Under the pieces are notes generated by a model that saw nothing but the letters and a program-made list of their open reading frames with translations, did no database searches and was not told the DNA's origin. DNA of 6,317 nucleotides. Origin: Halobacteriales archaeon QH_10_70_21. Lineage in GTDB: Archaea > Halobacteriota > Halobacteria > Halobacteriales > Haloarculaceae. Of the stretch, positions 1 through 5,312 are shown piece by piece (within the stretch, counting starts at the first letter, position 1; each line of letters begins with the position of its first letter). The stretch covers positions 1 through 6,317 of the forward strand of contig PXQM01000100.1 of the NCBI GenBank assembly GCA_003021325.1, written 5' to 3'. Position numbers and translations under genes: made by a program.

Positions 1-1
1 G

Positions 2-517
2 GGCGAGCGCGCCGTCGTCGAGCGCGGCATGGAGACCCTGGAGGAGATCGGCACGGGCGAATCCACGACGTTCGTCCTGCCGCAGGAGCTGACGTCGCTG
101 CTCAGCCGGTACGGCCAGCACCTCACCGGCAGCGACGTCGCCACCGACGGCGAACTGCTCGAGAGCCTCGAGTTCGACGCCGAGACCCGCGAGATGCTCG
201 GGCTCGACGACATCGAGGAGATACTCGGCCAGATCGAGGAGGAGACCGAGATGGACGTCGAACAGATGGAGCAGGAGGCCCAGGCAATCAAGGAGGGCGC
301 CGACCCCGCCGACATCAAAGACCCCGACGAGGTCATCGCCGAGATGGACCAGGAGATGCCGGACGCGGGCAGCAGCGTCGGGACAGGGAGCACGACCCAG
401 GAGGGCAGCGGCGTCGGGACAGGGAGCACGACCCAGGAGGGCAGCGACGTGGGGACCGGGAGCACGACCTCGGAGGACGGTGACGGCTCCGGCGACGCCG
501 AGACCGAGACGAACTAA
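2..517 (+). CDS. SPFH/Band 7 (stomatin-prohibitin-like) protein, C-terminal part only
   Basis: The frame is open from base 2, before the first ATG at 29, so this is the 3' end of a gene that begins outside the window. The visible stretch opens with GERAVVERGMETLEEIG and continues through STTFVLPQELTSLLSRYG. As I recall the family, this is the conserved end of haloarchaeal SPFH proteins, which are membrane-anchored oligomeric scaffolds. The N-terminal membrane segment and the SPFH domain itself are not in view. After it comes a very acidic, probably helical region (LGLDDIEEILGQIEEE, then a DPADIKDPDEVIAEMD linker) and a low-complexity Gly/Ser/Thr tail of three 12-residue repeats ending in DAETETN. 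The tail is presumably cytoplasmic and disordered. The next gene has its own promoter 20-30 bp downstream, so co-transcription is not implied. Family assignment rests on recognition of the C-terminal motif, not on the SPFH domain. Confidence 0.85.
   Translation, partial: GERAVVERGMETLEEIGTGESTTFVLPQELTSLLSRYGQHLTGSDVATDGELLESLEFDAETREMLGLDDIEEILGQIEEETEMDVEQMEQEAQAIKEGADPADIKDPDEVIAEMDQEMPDAGSSVGTGSTTQEGSGVGTGSTTQEGSDVGTGSTTSEDGDGSGDAETETN
368..475 (+). repeat. Three tandem 36-bp in-frame repeats (12-residue unit)
   Basis: Copies lie at 368-403, 404-439 and 440-475. Each encodes GSxVGTGSTTQE or a close variant (x = S, G, D; the third ends in SE). Copies 1 and 2 differ by one base. Copy 3 differs at several positions, including synonymous changes (GTC to GTG, ACA to ACC), so it is the older or more diverged unit. 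The unit is a multiple of three, so copy-number changes would keep the reading frame. It forms the C-terminal tail of the SPFH-like protein. Confidence 0.95.
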
Positions 518-544
518 AAAGCCCCGCGTCACCGTGGCGAAGGG

Positions 545-551
545 GTTATAC
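545..551 (+). promoter_or_regulatory. TATA-like box for the winged-helix regulator pseudogene
   Basis: GTTATAC is centred about 27 bp before the ATG at 575, the spacing expected for a haloarchaeal leaderless or near-leaderless transcript. The box sits inside a small inverted repeat, GGGGT-TAT-ACCCC (542-554), so a repressor dimer could cover it. The call is by position and composition only. Confidence 0.5.
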
Positions 552-574
552 CCCGGAGTGGCCAACGAGTGGCA

Positions 575-1115
575 ATGACCGACGGCGGCGTCGACGAGAG
601 CAAGCGGGCAACGCTGAAGCGCTTCGCGGCGCTCGGAGCGACGACCCCGCTGGTCGGCATCGCTGCGGCCGACGGCGACAGCGACGTCCGCGACGCCATC
701 GGCGGCTACCTCGCGGCGACGCCCGGCGCGCACTTCTCGAAGCTGCGGGACGACCTCCAGCTCGGCACCGGCGAGACCCAGCACCACCTCCGCCGGCTGG
801 CGACCGACGACGTCGTCGTCGACCGCAAGGACGGCGACTACACGCGCTACTTCCCGGCCGGGCGGTTCTCGGACTTCGAGCAGCGCGCGCTGGGCGGGCG
901 CCGACCTCGCGGCGGCCGCCGACGTCTCCCGTTCGACCGTCTCGAAGTACGCCGCCGAACTCGAGTCGGCGGGCCTACTCTCGCGGGGCGACGGCTACGC
1001 CGTCCGGCGCCCGGAGACGCTCCTGACGCTCGTCGTCAGGTACGCCGACTCCTTCGGAGCCGAGGCGGTGGCCATCGCGGGCGAGGCCGACGACCTCCTC
1101 CGCTACGACCCCTGA
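575..1115 (+). pseudogene. Two-domain winged-helix transcriptional regulator with internal deletion and frameshift
   Basis: From ATG 575 the frame encodes MTDGGVDESKRATLKRFAAL and then a first winged-helix domain (AIGGYLAATPGAHFSKLRDD, GETQHHLRRLATDD, KDGDYTRYFPAGRF) up to FEQRALG near base 895. Past that point the same frame becomes Arg/Gly-rich junk that runs on to 1618. The coding signal instead moves to the frame starting at 900, giving ADLAAAADVSRSTVSKYAAE and LLSRGDGYAV through ADDLLRYDP, with TGA at 1113-1115. That is a second helix-turn-helix and its wing. In relatives I remember, about 23 residues (a GYLRR...PRGMVVALLRDP-like helix) separate RALG from GADLA. Here the two meet directly, consistent with a deletion of about 68-71 bp (2 modulo 3). 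The upstream DNA has a promoter. Function when intact: DNA-binding regulator, target unknown. GTG at 569 is a possible alternative start. A sequencing error cannot be excluded. Confidence 0.75.
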
Positions 1116-1139
1116 GCGGGACGGCACGACTCCTCGGGA

Positions 1140-1156
1140 GCCGGTGGCACACCGGC
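1140..1156. repeat. Perfect 7-bp inverted repeat between the two pseudogenes
   Basis: GCCGGTG-GCA-CACCGGC lies 24 bp after the regulator stop and 36 bp before the acetyltransferase ATG. As RNA it would form a strong GC hairpin. No T-run follows, so it is not a typical archaeal terminator; as DNA it could be an operator for the downstream gene. No TATA-like box is evident at the expected place before 1193. Chance is possible at this GC content. Confidence 0.4.
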
Positions 1157-1192
1157 CGAAGACACCTCCCGGACCCCGTCCGATGGCGAGGT

Positions 1193-1574
1193 ATGCCCGG
1201 TCCGGTGTTCCTGCACGGCGACACCATGGACCTCCACACGGTCGCCGAAGACGACGCCGAGTTCATCGCCCGGTGGCGCAACGACCCCGACGTCAGACCC
1301 TGGCTGCCACAGACCCGACCGCAGACCGTCGCGGGGACTGCCGACGAGCTCGCGGACCCAGAGGGGACCGACGACTCCGAGCTGCGGCTCATCGTCTGTG
1401 ACGACGGCGAGCCGCTCGGCGCGGTCGGGCTGGCACGGCTCAATAACCCGCGCGGCGCTCGAGAGCCTGGGCTTCGTCCAGGAGGGCCGCCACCGGGACG
1501 TCTACTTCCTGGACGGGGAGTACGTCGACCGGGTCGTGTACGGACTGCTCGAGTCCGACCGGCGGTCGGAGTGA
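1193..1574 (+). pseudogene. GNAT-family N-acetyltransferase lacking its central acetyl-CoA region, frameshifted
   Basis: ATG 1193 starts MPGPVFLHGDTMDLHTVAED, DAEFIARWRNDPDVRPWLPQ and, further on, LRLIVCDDGEPLGAVGLARL. This matches the N-terminal half of RimJ/RimL-like GNAT enzymes, which transfer acetyl groups from acetyl-CoA to amino groups. The coding signal in this frame fades at about 1447. From about 1452 the next frame reads AALESLGFVQEGRHRDVYF and then LDGEYVDRVVYGLLESDRRS, with TGA at 1572-1574: the usual C-terminal end of the fold. Together the halves encode about 126 residues, while family members usually have about 175-180. About 50 residues are therefore missing, including where the R/QxxGxG/A acetyl-CoA loop should lie. 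No catalytic activity is expected. The frame change (2 modulo 3) is the same as in the gene just upstream. The substrate is not predictable. Confidence 0.75.
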
Positions 1575-1607
1575 GAATTCGGCGACGGCGGTGGTCCACC
1601 CCGGGAG

Positions 1608-1850
1608 TCAGACCGTGACCTTCCACGTCGTCCCCGAGGAGTAGCCCCACTTCTCGACGTCGACGTCGAAGTCGCCCTCGCAGATGGCGGTCATGTTGGC
1701 GCCGACCTCCTTCGCGGAGAGGTCCAGCTCCTCGCCGATGAGCCGCGATTTGAAGTAGGTCCGCATCCGGCCCTCCTCGTGGAGGTACGCCAGGATGCGT
1801 CGCTGCTTCTCGCTGAGGTCGGTGGTCGGTGTCGTTGCGGTCGCGCTCAT
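1608..1850 (-). CDS. DUF7123-like small winged-helix-type protein (haloarchaeal)
   Basis: An 80-residue protein starting at ATG 1850 and ending with TGA at 1608-1610. I recognise the block DLSEKQRRILAYL, TYFKSRLIGEELDLSAKEVG and EKWGYSSGTTWKVTV as the haloarchaeal family PGAP labels DUF7123. After a short disordered N-terminus (residues 1-10), the arrangement resembles a compact winged helix: helix 12-25, a helix-turn-helix-like pair around 33-60 (SRLIGEEL, SAKEVGANMTAI), then a beta wing (DVDVEKWGYSSGTTWKV). A DNA-binding role is therefore plausible, but it is inference; no function is established to my knowledge. It is convergent with the broken acetyltransferase (33 bp between stops) and appears to be a single-gene transcript. 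A 10-bp inverted repeat flanks its presumed promoter. A single Cys (57) is present, with no metal motif. Confidence 0.85.
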   Translation of the reverse strand: MSATATTPTTDLSEKQRRILAYLHEEGRMRTYFKSRLIGEELDLSAKEVGANMTAICEGDFDVDVEKWGYSSGTTWKVTV

Positions 1851-1890
1851 ACCAACCCGATGGTGCTACCACGGCAAATGCGGTTTGGTA
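1850..1890 (-). promoter_or_regulatory. Promoter region of the DUF7123-like gene, bracketed by an inverted repeat
   Basis: TACCAACCCG (1850-1859) and CGGTTTGGTA (1881-1890) form 10-bp arms with one mismatch, 21 bp apart; the inner arm touches the start codon. Between them lies TGGT-GCT-ACCA (1861-1871). On the minus strand the weak TATA-like CATTTG sits 25-30 bp before the ATG, inside the bracket. A dimeric repressor binding both arms would cover it. The TATA element is poor, so confidence is low. Confidence 0.35.
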
Positions 1891-2200
1891 CGGTCGGTCA
1901 ACACGCCGCTTTCGTGTGGTTTTCCGCCCCAACAGCGGGAGAACCGACCCCGGAACCGCCGGAGTTGGTACAGGTCGAAAACCCGGCTCGCGACCACGAC
2001 GCCGCGCCGGCCCGCCGCCGACCGGGTGGCGTACGGGCGCGAGGACGCCGCCCACGGTCTCGGGGGCTGCCGTCGGTACCCGGCGGCGGCGCCACCGGGT
2101 CTCGAGAGCGACAGCGGCCCTGGCTACGGGAATACGGCCTCCCGACGAGGAGTAATGACGCCGCGGGGTAGATTTATTTTACCAGCGCTGTAATGCACGC
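1851..2200. other. 350-bp intergenic stretch between divergent genes, no gene seen
   Basis: Several overlapping open frames cross this stretch on both strands, but all give Arg/Pro/Gly-rich, basic translations unlike the acidic proteins around them, so I call none. It contains the DUF7123-side inverted repeat (1850-1890), an imperfect GC-rich inverted repeat at 2078-2100 (9-bp arms, one mismatch) and the promoter of the next gene (2173-2181). Both flanking genes read outward. About 250 bp (1895-2150) is unexplained; it could be regulatory or an eroded gene. Confidence 0.6.
2173..2181 (+). promoter_or_regulatory. TATA box of the Bat-type regulator gene
   Basis: TTTATTTTA is the most AT-rich run in the region and is centred about 24 bp before ATG 2201, so the transcript should be leaderless or nearly so. 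Immediately downstream, CAGCGCTG (2183-2190) is a perfect 8-bp palindrome at the presumed transcription start region. It sits within TTACCAGCGCTGTAA, a near-symmetrical 15-mer that could be an operator. Confidence 0.75.
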
Positions 2201-2932
2201 ATGGCATCTATCGCGGAGTTCACGCTCCCGCCGTCGGGGTTCCCGCTCGGTCGGGTCTTCGAGGACCGGCCCGAGGCGACGCTGGACCTGGACCGGGTCG
2301 TGCCAAGCGGCGACACCGTGATGCCGTACGTCTGGGTCCGGACCTCCGACGGGGACCTGGCGGCCATCCGGGAAATATTCGATGGCCTGCCGGAGCTGCG
2401 GTCGGCCGTGCTGATGGAGGACCTGGGCGACAAGGGCCTCTTCCGCGCGGAGTGGGAGCCGGGGTACCTCGGAATCATGAGCGCCATCGAGCGGTCGGGG
2501 GTGACGGTCCTCTCGGCGACGGGCTCGAACGATGGGTGGACGTTCGAACTCCGGGCACACGAGGCCAAGCAGTTCTCGACCTTCCGTCGGTACGGCGAGG
2601 ACCAGGGCATTCCCGTCACGCTCACCAGCCTCAGCCGAATCACGACGGCCGAGAGGACCGACCACGGCCTCACGGCGGAACAGCACGAGGCGCTGACGCT
2701 CGCGTACGGCCAGGGGTACTACGACGGTTCGCGCCGGACCGACCTCGAGGAGCTCGCCACGCGTCTCGGTATCACGCGCCAGGCACCGGCGGCGCGGCTC
2801 AGGCGGGGCTACCGCAACCTCATCGCGAGCACCATCATTGACGACCAGGAGGGGAGGTGTTTTCAATCCGTTACGTATGCAATGGTGAGAGTGACACGTC
2901 TCCTCCCGAAACCTTACTCCGATGGCAGATGA
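2201..2932 (+). CDS. Bat-type (bacterio-opsin activator-like) transcriptional regulator with HTH_10 domain
   Basis: The 243-residue protein opens with MASIAEFTLPPSGFPLG. This is the usual start of haloarchaeal regulators with a BAT-associated sensor-like domain (about residues 1-150, including the GWTFELR motif at 112-118). A C-terminal HTH_10 domain follows (about 157-208: LTAEQHEALTLAYGQGYYDG, LEELATRLGITRQ, ARLRRGYRNLI). Such proteins bind promoter DNA; the target here is unknown. Two oddities stand out. Residue 196 is Pro (CCG at 2786-2788) where relatives usually have a hydrophobic residue such as Leu or Val in the recognition helix. The protein also runs 26 residues past the expected end near DDQE (217); those 26 codons are only 50% GC at third positions (13 of 26), unlike the rest. 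The tail may come from a lost stop codon. The ATG follows a strong TATA box at leaderless spacing. The stop overlaps the next ATG by 11 bp. Confidence 0.88.
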   Translation: MASIAEFTLPPSGFPLGRVFEDRPEATLDLDRVVPSGDTVMPYVWVRTSDGDLAAIREIFDGLPELRSAVLMEDLGDKGLFRAEWEPGYLGIMSAIERSGVTVLSATGSNDGWTFELRAHEAKQFSTFRRYGEDQGIPVTLTSLSRITTAERTDHGLTAEQHEALTLAYGQGYYDGSRRTDLEELATRLGITRQAPAARLRRGYRNLIASTIIDDQEGRCFQSVTYAMVRVTRLLPKPYSDGR

Positions 2933-3770
2933 CGAGCAGACCTCTCCGGAGCCGGTCGCCGCCAGCGGCCGTTCCGTCGAGCTGACACTCGTAGAGCGTA
3001 TCGTAACGGCGGTCTCGATGGCCCTGCGCTCGGATCCGGCTCCGTATCCCGGTCCGGACTCCACGGACGGCCGGGCGCTGCCCCCGCTGACCGACACCGT
3101 CGACGCGGAGGCTCTGGAGACGGTCGTCTCGGACCTCGACGACGGCGAGATCCGCTTGCGGTACGCGGGCTGCCGGGTCACCATCGGTAGCAGCGGATGC
3201 GTCCGTGCCAACCCGAACACGGGTACGGGGACGCCGTCGTGGCGACAGTCTCCTGAGCCCGCGACGGAAACGACGCGGACGGTCGTGGCCGCGCGGGCTG
3301 TGCCGGTCGGCGAGCGGCCCCGCGAGATACCGCAGAACGGTGCCCGGCTACTCCAGAATCTCGCCGACGGCGAAGTTCGACTTCACCTCGGATATCTCGA
3401 CCTTCACCCGCTCGCCGACCTCGCCGCCGGGGACGATGATGACGTAGCCGCGCTCGACGCGGGCGATGCCGTCGCCCTGCTTGCCGAGGTCCTCGATCTC
3501 GACGTAGCGTATCTCGCCCTCCTCGACGGGGGGTTGCGGTTCGTCGCTCGGCTCGGAGCTGGAGCTCGTCGACCCGGTCTCGGTGCCGCCGGCGACCAGG
3601 GCGACGCGGTAGGTGTCGCCGGAGCCGATGGAGCCGGTCTCGACCTCCCGGCGGGGCACCTCGACCACGTACCGGTCGCCGTCCTCTTCGATCCGGGCAC
3701 TGAACAGACACAGGAGCTTATCGGAGATTTCCATAGACCTTCGCCCACAATATGCGAGGGGCCCGTATAG
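2922..3770 (+). CDS. HalOD1 output domain protein; 3' end uncertain
   Basis: Residues about 18-95 fit the haloarchaeal HalOD1 output domain: VELTLVERIVTAVSMALRSD, then LPPLTDTVDAEALETVV and GEIRLRYAGCRVTIGSSGC. This small domain is found alone or at the end of signal-transduction proteins in haloarchaea; its molecular role is not settled. Family members normally end soon after that last strand, yet this frame stays open to 3770 and overlaps the whole opposite-strand TRAM gene. The part after about base 3210 loses homology and, from about 3350, reads as the antisense of an acidic gene. A frame change near 3207 would give a tail PEHGYGDAVVATVS with TGA at 3254-3256, a more natural end. I trust 2922 to about 3206 as coding and regard the rest as doubtful. 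The ATG lies inside the 3' end of the Bat-type gene, which suggests coupling, but that gene's tail may itself be artefactual. Confidence 0.6.
   Translation: MADDEQTSPEPVAASGRSVELTLVERIVTAVSMALRSDPAPYPGPDSTDGRALPPLTDTVDAEALETVVSDLDDGEIRLRYAGCRVTIGSSGCVRANPNTGTGTPSWRQSPEPATETTRTVVAARAVPVGERPREIPQNGARLLQNLADGEVRLHLGYLDLHPLADLAAGDDDDVAALDAGDAVALLAEVLDLDVAYLALLDGGLRFVARLGAGARRPGLGAAGDQGDAVGVAGADGAGLDLPAGHLDHVPVAVLFDPGTEQTQELIGDFHRPSPTICEGPV
3348..3734 (-). CDS. Stand-alone TRAM-domain protein
   Basis: A 128-residue protein in two parts. The N-terminal block (1-47: MEISDKLLCLFSARIEED, RYVVEVPRREVETG, TYRVALV) is typical of haloarchaeal TRAM proteins. A Ser/Thr/Glu-rich linker (48-68) leads to the TRAM domain (69-128: EEGEIRYVEIEDLGKQGDGI, RVERGYVIIVPGG, GERVKVEISEVKSNFAVGEI). 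TRAM is a small beta-barrel that binds RNA and is otherwise fused to tRNA-modifying enzymes; stand-alone archaeal forms have been proposed to act as RNA chaperones. Cytoplasmic. The GDGIARV and VPG signatures are intact and the protein looks complete. It lies 39 bp downstream of the YkgJ-type gene on the same strand, with a candidate TATA box right at that gene's stop, so it could be read both from that gene and alone. The opposite strand is open across it. Confidence 0.9.
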   Translation of the reverse strand: MEISDKLLCLFSARIEEDGDRYVVEVPRREVETGSIGSGDTYRVALVAGGTETGSTSSSSEPSDEPQPPVEEGEIRYVEIEDLGKQGDGIARVERGYVIIVPGGEVGERVKVEISEVKSNFAVGEILE

Positions 3771-3772
3771 AA
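3765..3772 (-). promoter_or_regulatory. Candidate TATA box for the TRAM gene
   Basis: Read on the minus strand, TTCTATAC lies about 31-38 bp before ATG 3734, directly after the stop of the upstream YkgJ-type gene. This would give a leader of about 5-12 nt. A second AT-rich run (GCATATTG, about 15-20 bp before the ATG) is too close to be a TATA box for this start. Confidence 0.4.
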
Positions 3773-3773
3773 G

Positions 3774-4484
3774 CTACCGGCTATCCAGGGGCCGTCCGTC
3801 GGGGTGCTTTGCGCCCTCGGAGTCGTGGACGACCACGCCGTCGGCGTCGGGCCGGGGCTCGTAGCCGTCCCGGACCGCGATGGCCTCCTCCAGTTCGCGA
3901 ACCGCCCGTTGCTTGAGCGCTGCGGCCAGCTCCTCGGCGTCGGCCCGCGAGATGTCGCGACCGAGCCCCTCGCACTCGTGGGCACGGACGGGACCCTCGC
4001 GGTCGACCGCCTCGCCCATCGGCTGGGCGACGGCCGTGCCGTCCGCTGCCTCCCCGTCGTCGAGCACGACGCTGAACGGGTAGGTCCGGCAGATGAGCGG
4101 CCGGTCGGCGTGGACGGTGCAGGCGCCGGTGCCGTCCTCGGCCTCGGCGTAGAACGCACAGTCCCCGCAGGCGTCCGTCTGCAGCGCCCACTCGAACGTT
4201 TCGCCCGCCGGGCCGTCCGGCCCCTCGGTGACGCCGTAGGGCATCGGGCGGGCGAGGTCCCGCCAGTCGTAGGACTCCTCGAAGGACTCCGTGGCGTCCT
4301 GCAGGTCGCGGACCTCGTCGGGGAAGACGGTGGCGGTGTGCTCCTGGCGCTCGCCGTCGTCGCCCTCGACGGCCTTACAGCAGCCGCCACAGCGGGTGCA
4401 CTCGAAGCCGATGGCCTCGATGGCGTCGGCCAGCTCGGCCACCGGGAGGCTGTGGGCGCGGTCGAGTTCGGCCTCGAGGCGCAT
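3774..4484 (-). CDS. YkgJ-family (CxxCxxCC) zinc/iron-chelating protein
   Basis: A 236-residue protein with nine Cys. ECTRCGGCCKAV (28-39) carries the C-x2-C-x2-CC signature (C29, C32, C35, C36). A second cluster follows: CGDCAFY (C106, C109), C122 in GACTVH, and C132 in RPLICRTYPFSVV; C171 is also present. This is the layout of the CxxCxxCC family, which is expected to bind zinc or an iron-sulfur cluster; its reaction is unknown. The last third is helical and acidic (about 180-205). The frame is open further upstream to an ATG at 4592. I chose ATG 4484 because the 36 extra residues are basic and Ser/Arg/Pro-rich, overlap the end of the upstream hydrolase gene, and would swallow a well-placed TATA-like box. 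It lies 37 bp downstream of that hydrolase on the same strand. Confidence 0.88.
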   Translation of the reverse strand: MRLEAELDRAHSLPVAELADAIEAIGFECTRCGGCCKAVEGDDGERQEHTATVFPDEVRDLQDATESFEESYDWRDLARPMPYGVTEGPDGPAGETFEWALQTDACGDCAFYAEAEDGTGACTVHADRPLICRTYPFSVVLDDGEAADGTAVAQPMGEAVDREGPVRAHECEGLGRDISRADAEELAAALKQRAVRELEEAIAVRDGYEPRPDADGVVVHDSEGAKHPDGRPLDSR

Positions 4485-4492
4485 GCCCGACG

Positions 4493-4513
4493 GTTCGGCC
4501 GAACGGGAATAAG
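4493..4513 (-). promoter_or_regulatory. Promoter of the YkgJ-type gene with a 12-bp perfect palindrome
   Basis: On the minus strand CTTATTC (4507-4513) is centred 26 bp before ATG 4484, the right place for a leaderless TATA box. Between box and start codon lies GTTCGGCCGAAC (4493-4504), a perfect 12-bp palindrome. A protein bound there would block initiation, so it is a reasonable operator candidate. Palindromes of this base composition are not rare in such DNA. Confidence 0.6.
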
Positions 4514-4521
4514 CCCCCCGA

Positions 4522-5292
4522 TTACGCCGGGTCGGCGTGGGCGCCGTCCCAGCGGACGTCCCCCTCGGCGGCCAGCTTCTCGAGGTGGGCACGGACGGTG
4601 GCGCCGGCGAGGTCGCGGACGCCGGAGAGGTCCTTGTCGTAGGCGGCGTCGAGGATGGCGGCGACGGTCCGGTTGCCGGCCGCGACGGCCTCGCGGACGC
4701 GCCGCTCGCGGTCGAGGCGGTGGTCGATGAGCCGCTCGCAGGTCGCCCGGGGGTCCTCGATGACGGGCCCGTGCGCCGGCAGGAGGCGGTCGGGCGCCAG
4801 CCCCAGCACGCGCCGCAGGGAGGCGAGGTAGGCGCGCATGTCGCCCTCCGGCGCGCCGACGACGACGCTCCCGGCGGCGACCGCGAGGTCGCCGGAAACG
4901 AGCGCGTCGGGGGTCTCGAAGGCGACGTGCTCGGGAGCGTGGCCCGGGGTGTCCCGGACGACGACGGTCCCCTCGCCGGTCCCGATGGCGGTCCCCTCCG
5001 CGAACGTCCGGTCGGGGCCGACGCCGGTCGCTGCGGTGAAGGCGTCCTCGCGGCCCCGGCGGCACCAGACGGTCGCGCCGGCCGTCCCGGCGGACGCCGC
5101 GACCGCGCCGACGTGGTCGGGGTGGTGGTGGGTGACGGCGACGTGCTCGACCCCGTCGAGTTCTGCCTCGATGCGGTCGTCGGGGGCGGCCGGGTCGACG
5201 AGCAGGGCCTCGGACGCCCCGAGGACGTAGCAGGCGGTCGCGCCGGTCGGCGCCCGGGTCGGGGCCTCGACGGGGATGCGCTCGACGTGCAT
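4522..5292 (-). CDS. MBL-fold metallo-hydrolase (LACTB2/glyoxalase II-like)
   Basis: A 256-residue protein with a complete metallo-beta-lactamase metal site. HHHPDH (55-60) gives H55, H57, D59 and H60; H118 lies in DTPGHAPEH, D135 in SGDLAV and H174 in PAHGPVI. Two metal ions (usually Zn, Fe or Mn) should bind there and activate water for hydrolysis. The C-terminal part (about 195-250: RLDRERRVREAVAAG, ILDAAYD, GATVRAHLEKLAAEGDV) looks like the small winged-helix domain seen in LACTB2-type members. The substrate cannot be told from sequence; thioesters, cyclic phosphodiesters and RNA ends are all known in the superfamily. No signal peptide, so cytoplasmic. ATG 5292 is chosen because a TATA-like box sits 26 bp upstream and the N-terminal MHVERIPVEAPTRAPTGATA leads directly into the first strand. 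It is divergent from the Usp gene and 37 bp upstream of the YkgJ-type gene. Confidence 0.92.
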   Translation of the reverse strand: MHVERIPVEAPTRAPTGATACYVLGASEALLVDPAAPDDRIEAELDGVEHVAVTHHHPDHVGAVAASAGTAGATVWCRRGREDAFTAATGVGPDRTFAEGTAIGTGEGTVVVRDTPGHAPEHVAFETPDALVSGDLAVAAGSVVVGAPEGDMRAYLASLRRVLGLAPDRLLPAHGPVIEDPRATCERLIDHRLDRERRVREAVAAGNRTVAAILDAAYDKDLSGVRDLAGATVRAHLEKLAAEGDVRWDGAHADPA

Positions 5293-5312
5293 ACCGGTCG
5301 AAGGGGCGGCGA

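Noticed and set aside
518..530. A-run plus GC stretch after the SPFH-like stop as a terminator
   Set aside because: The run is A on the coding strand, not T, and no hairpin precedes it, so it does not fit an archaeal T-rich terminator.
599..661. Possible Tat signal (SKRATLKRFAALG followed by a hydrophobic stretch) at the start of the winged-helix regulator
   Set aside because: It lacks the RR pair (KR instead) and the hydrophobic run is short. It precedes DNA-binding domains that should stay in the cytoplasm, so I read it as an ordinary N-terminal helix.
1036..2055. 339-codon minus-strand open frame
   Set aside because: Arg/Gly/Pro-rich basic translation spanning the antisense of two pseudogenes, an intergenic region and the DUF7123-like gene in another frame. 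No recognisable domain.
2078..2100. GC-rich imperfect inverted repeat in the 350-bp intergenic stretch
   Set aside because: Nine-base arms with a mismatch made almost only of G and C are expected by chance here, and the site is about 100 bp from the promoter.
2174..3220. 348-codon minus-strand open frame opposite the Bat-type and HalOD1 genes
   Set aside because: It mirrors recognisable genes on the plus strand and shows no domain of its own.
4485..4592. 36-residue N-terminal extension of the YkgJ-type protein
   Set aside because: The extra residues are basic and low complexity, overlap the hydrolase 3' end, and would include the TATA-like box and palindrome in front of ATG 4484.
3404..5065. 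553-codon minus-strand open frame
   Set aside because: Alternate frame of the TRAM, YkgJ-type and MBL genes, all with clear motifs in their own frames. The translation is Arg/Pro/Ser-rich low complexity.
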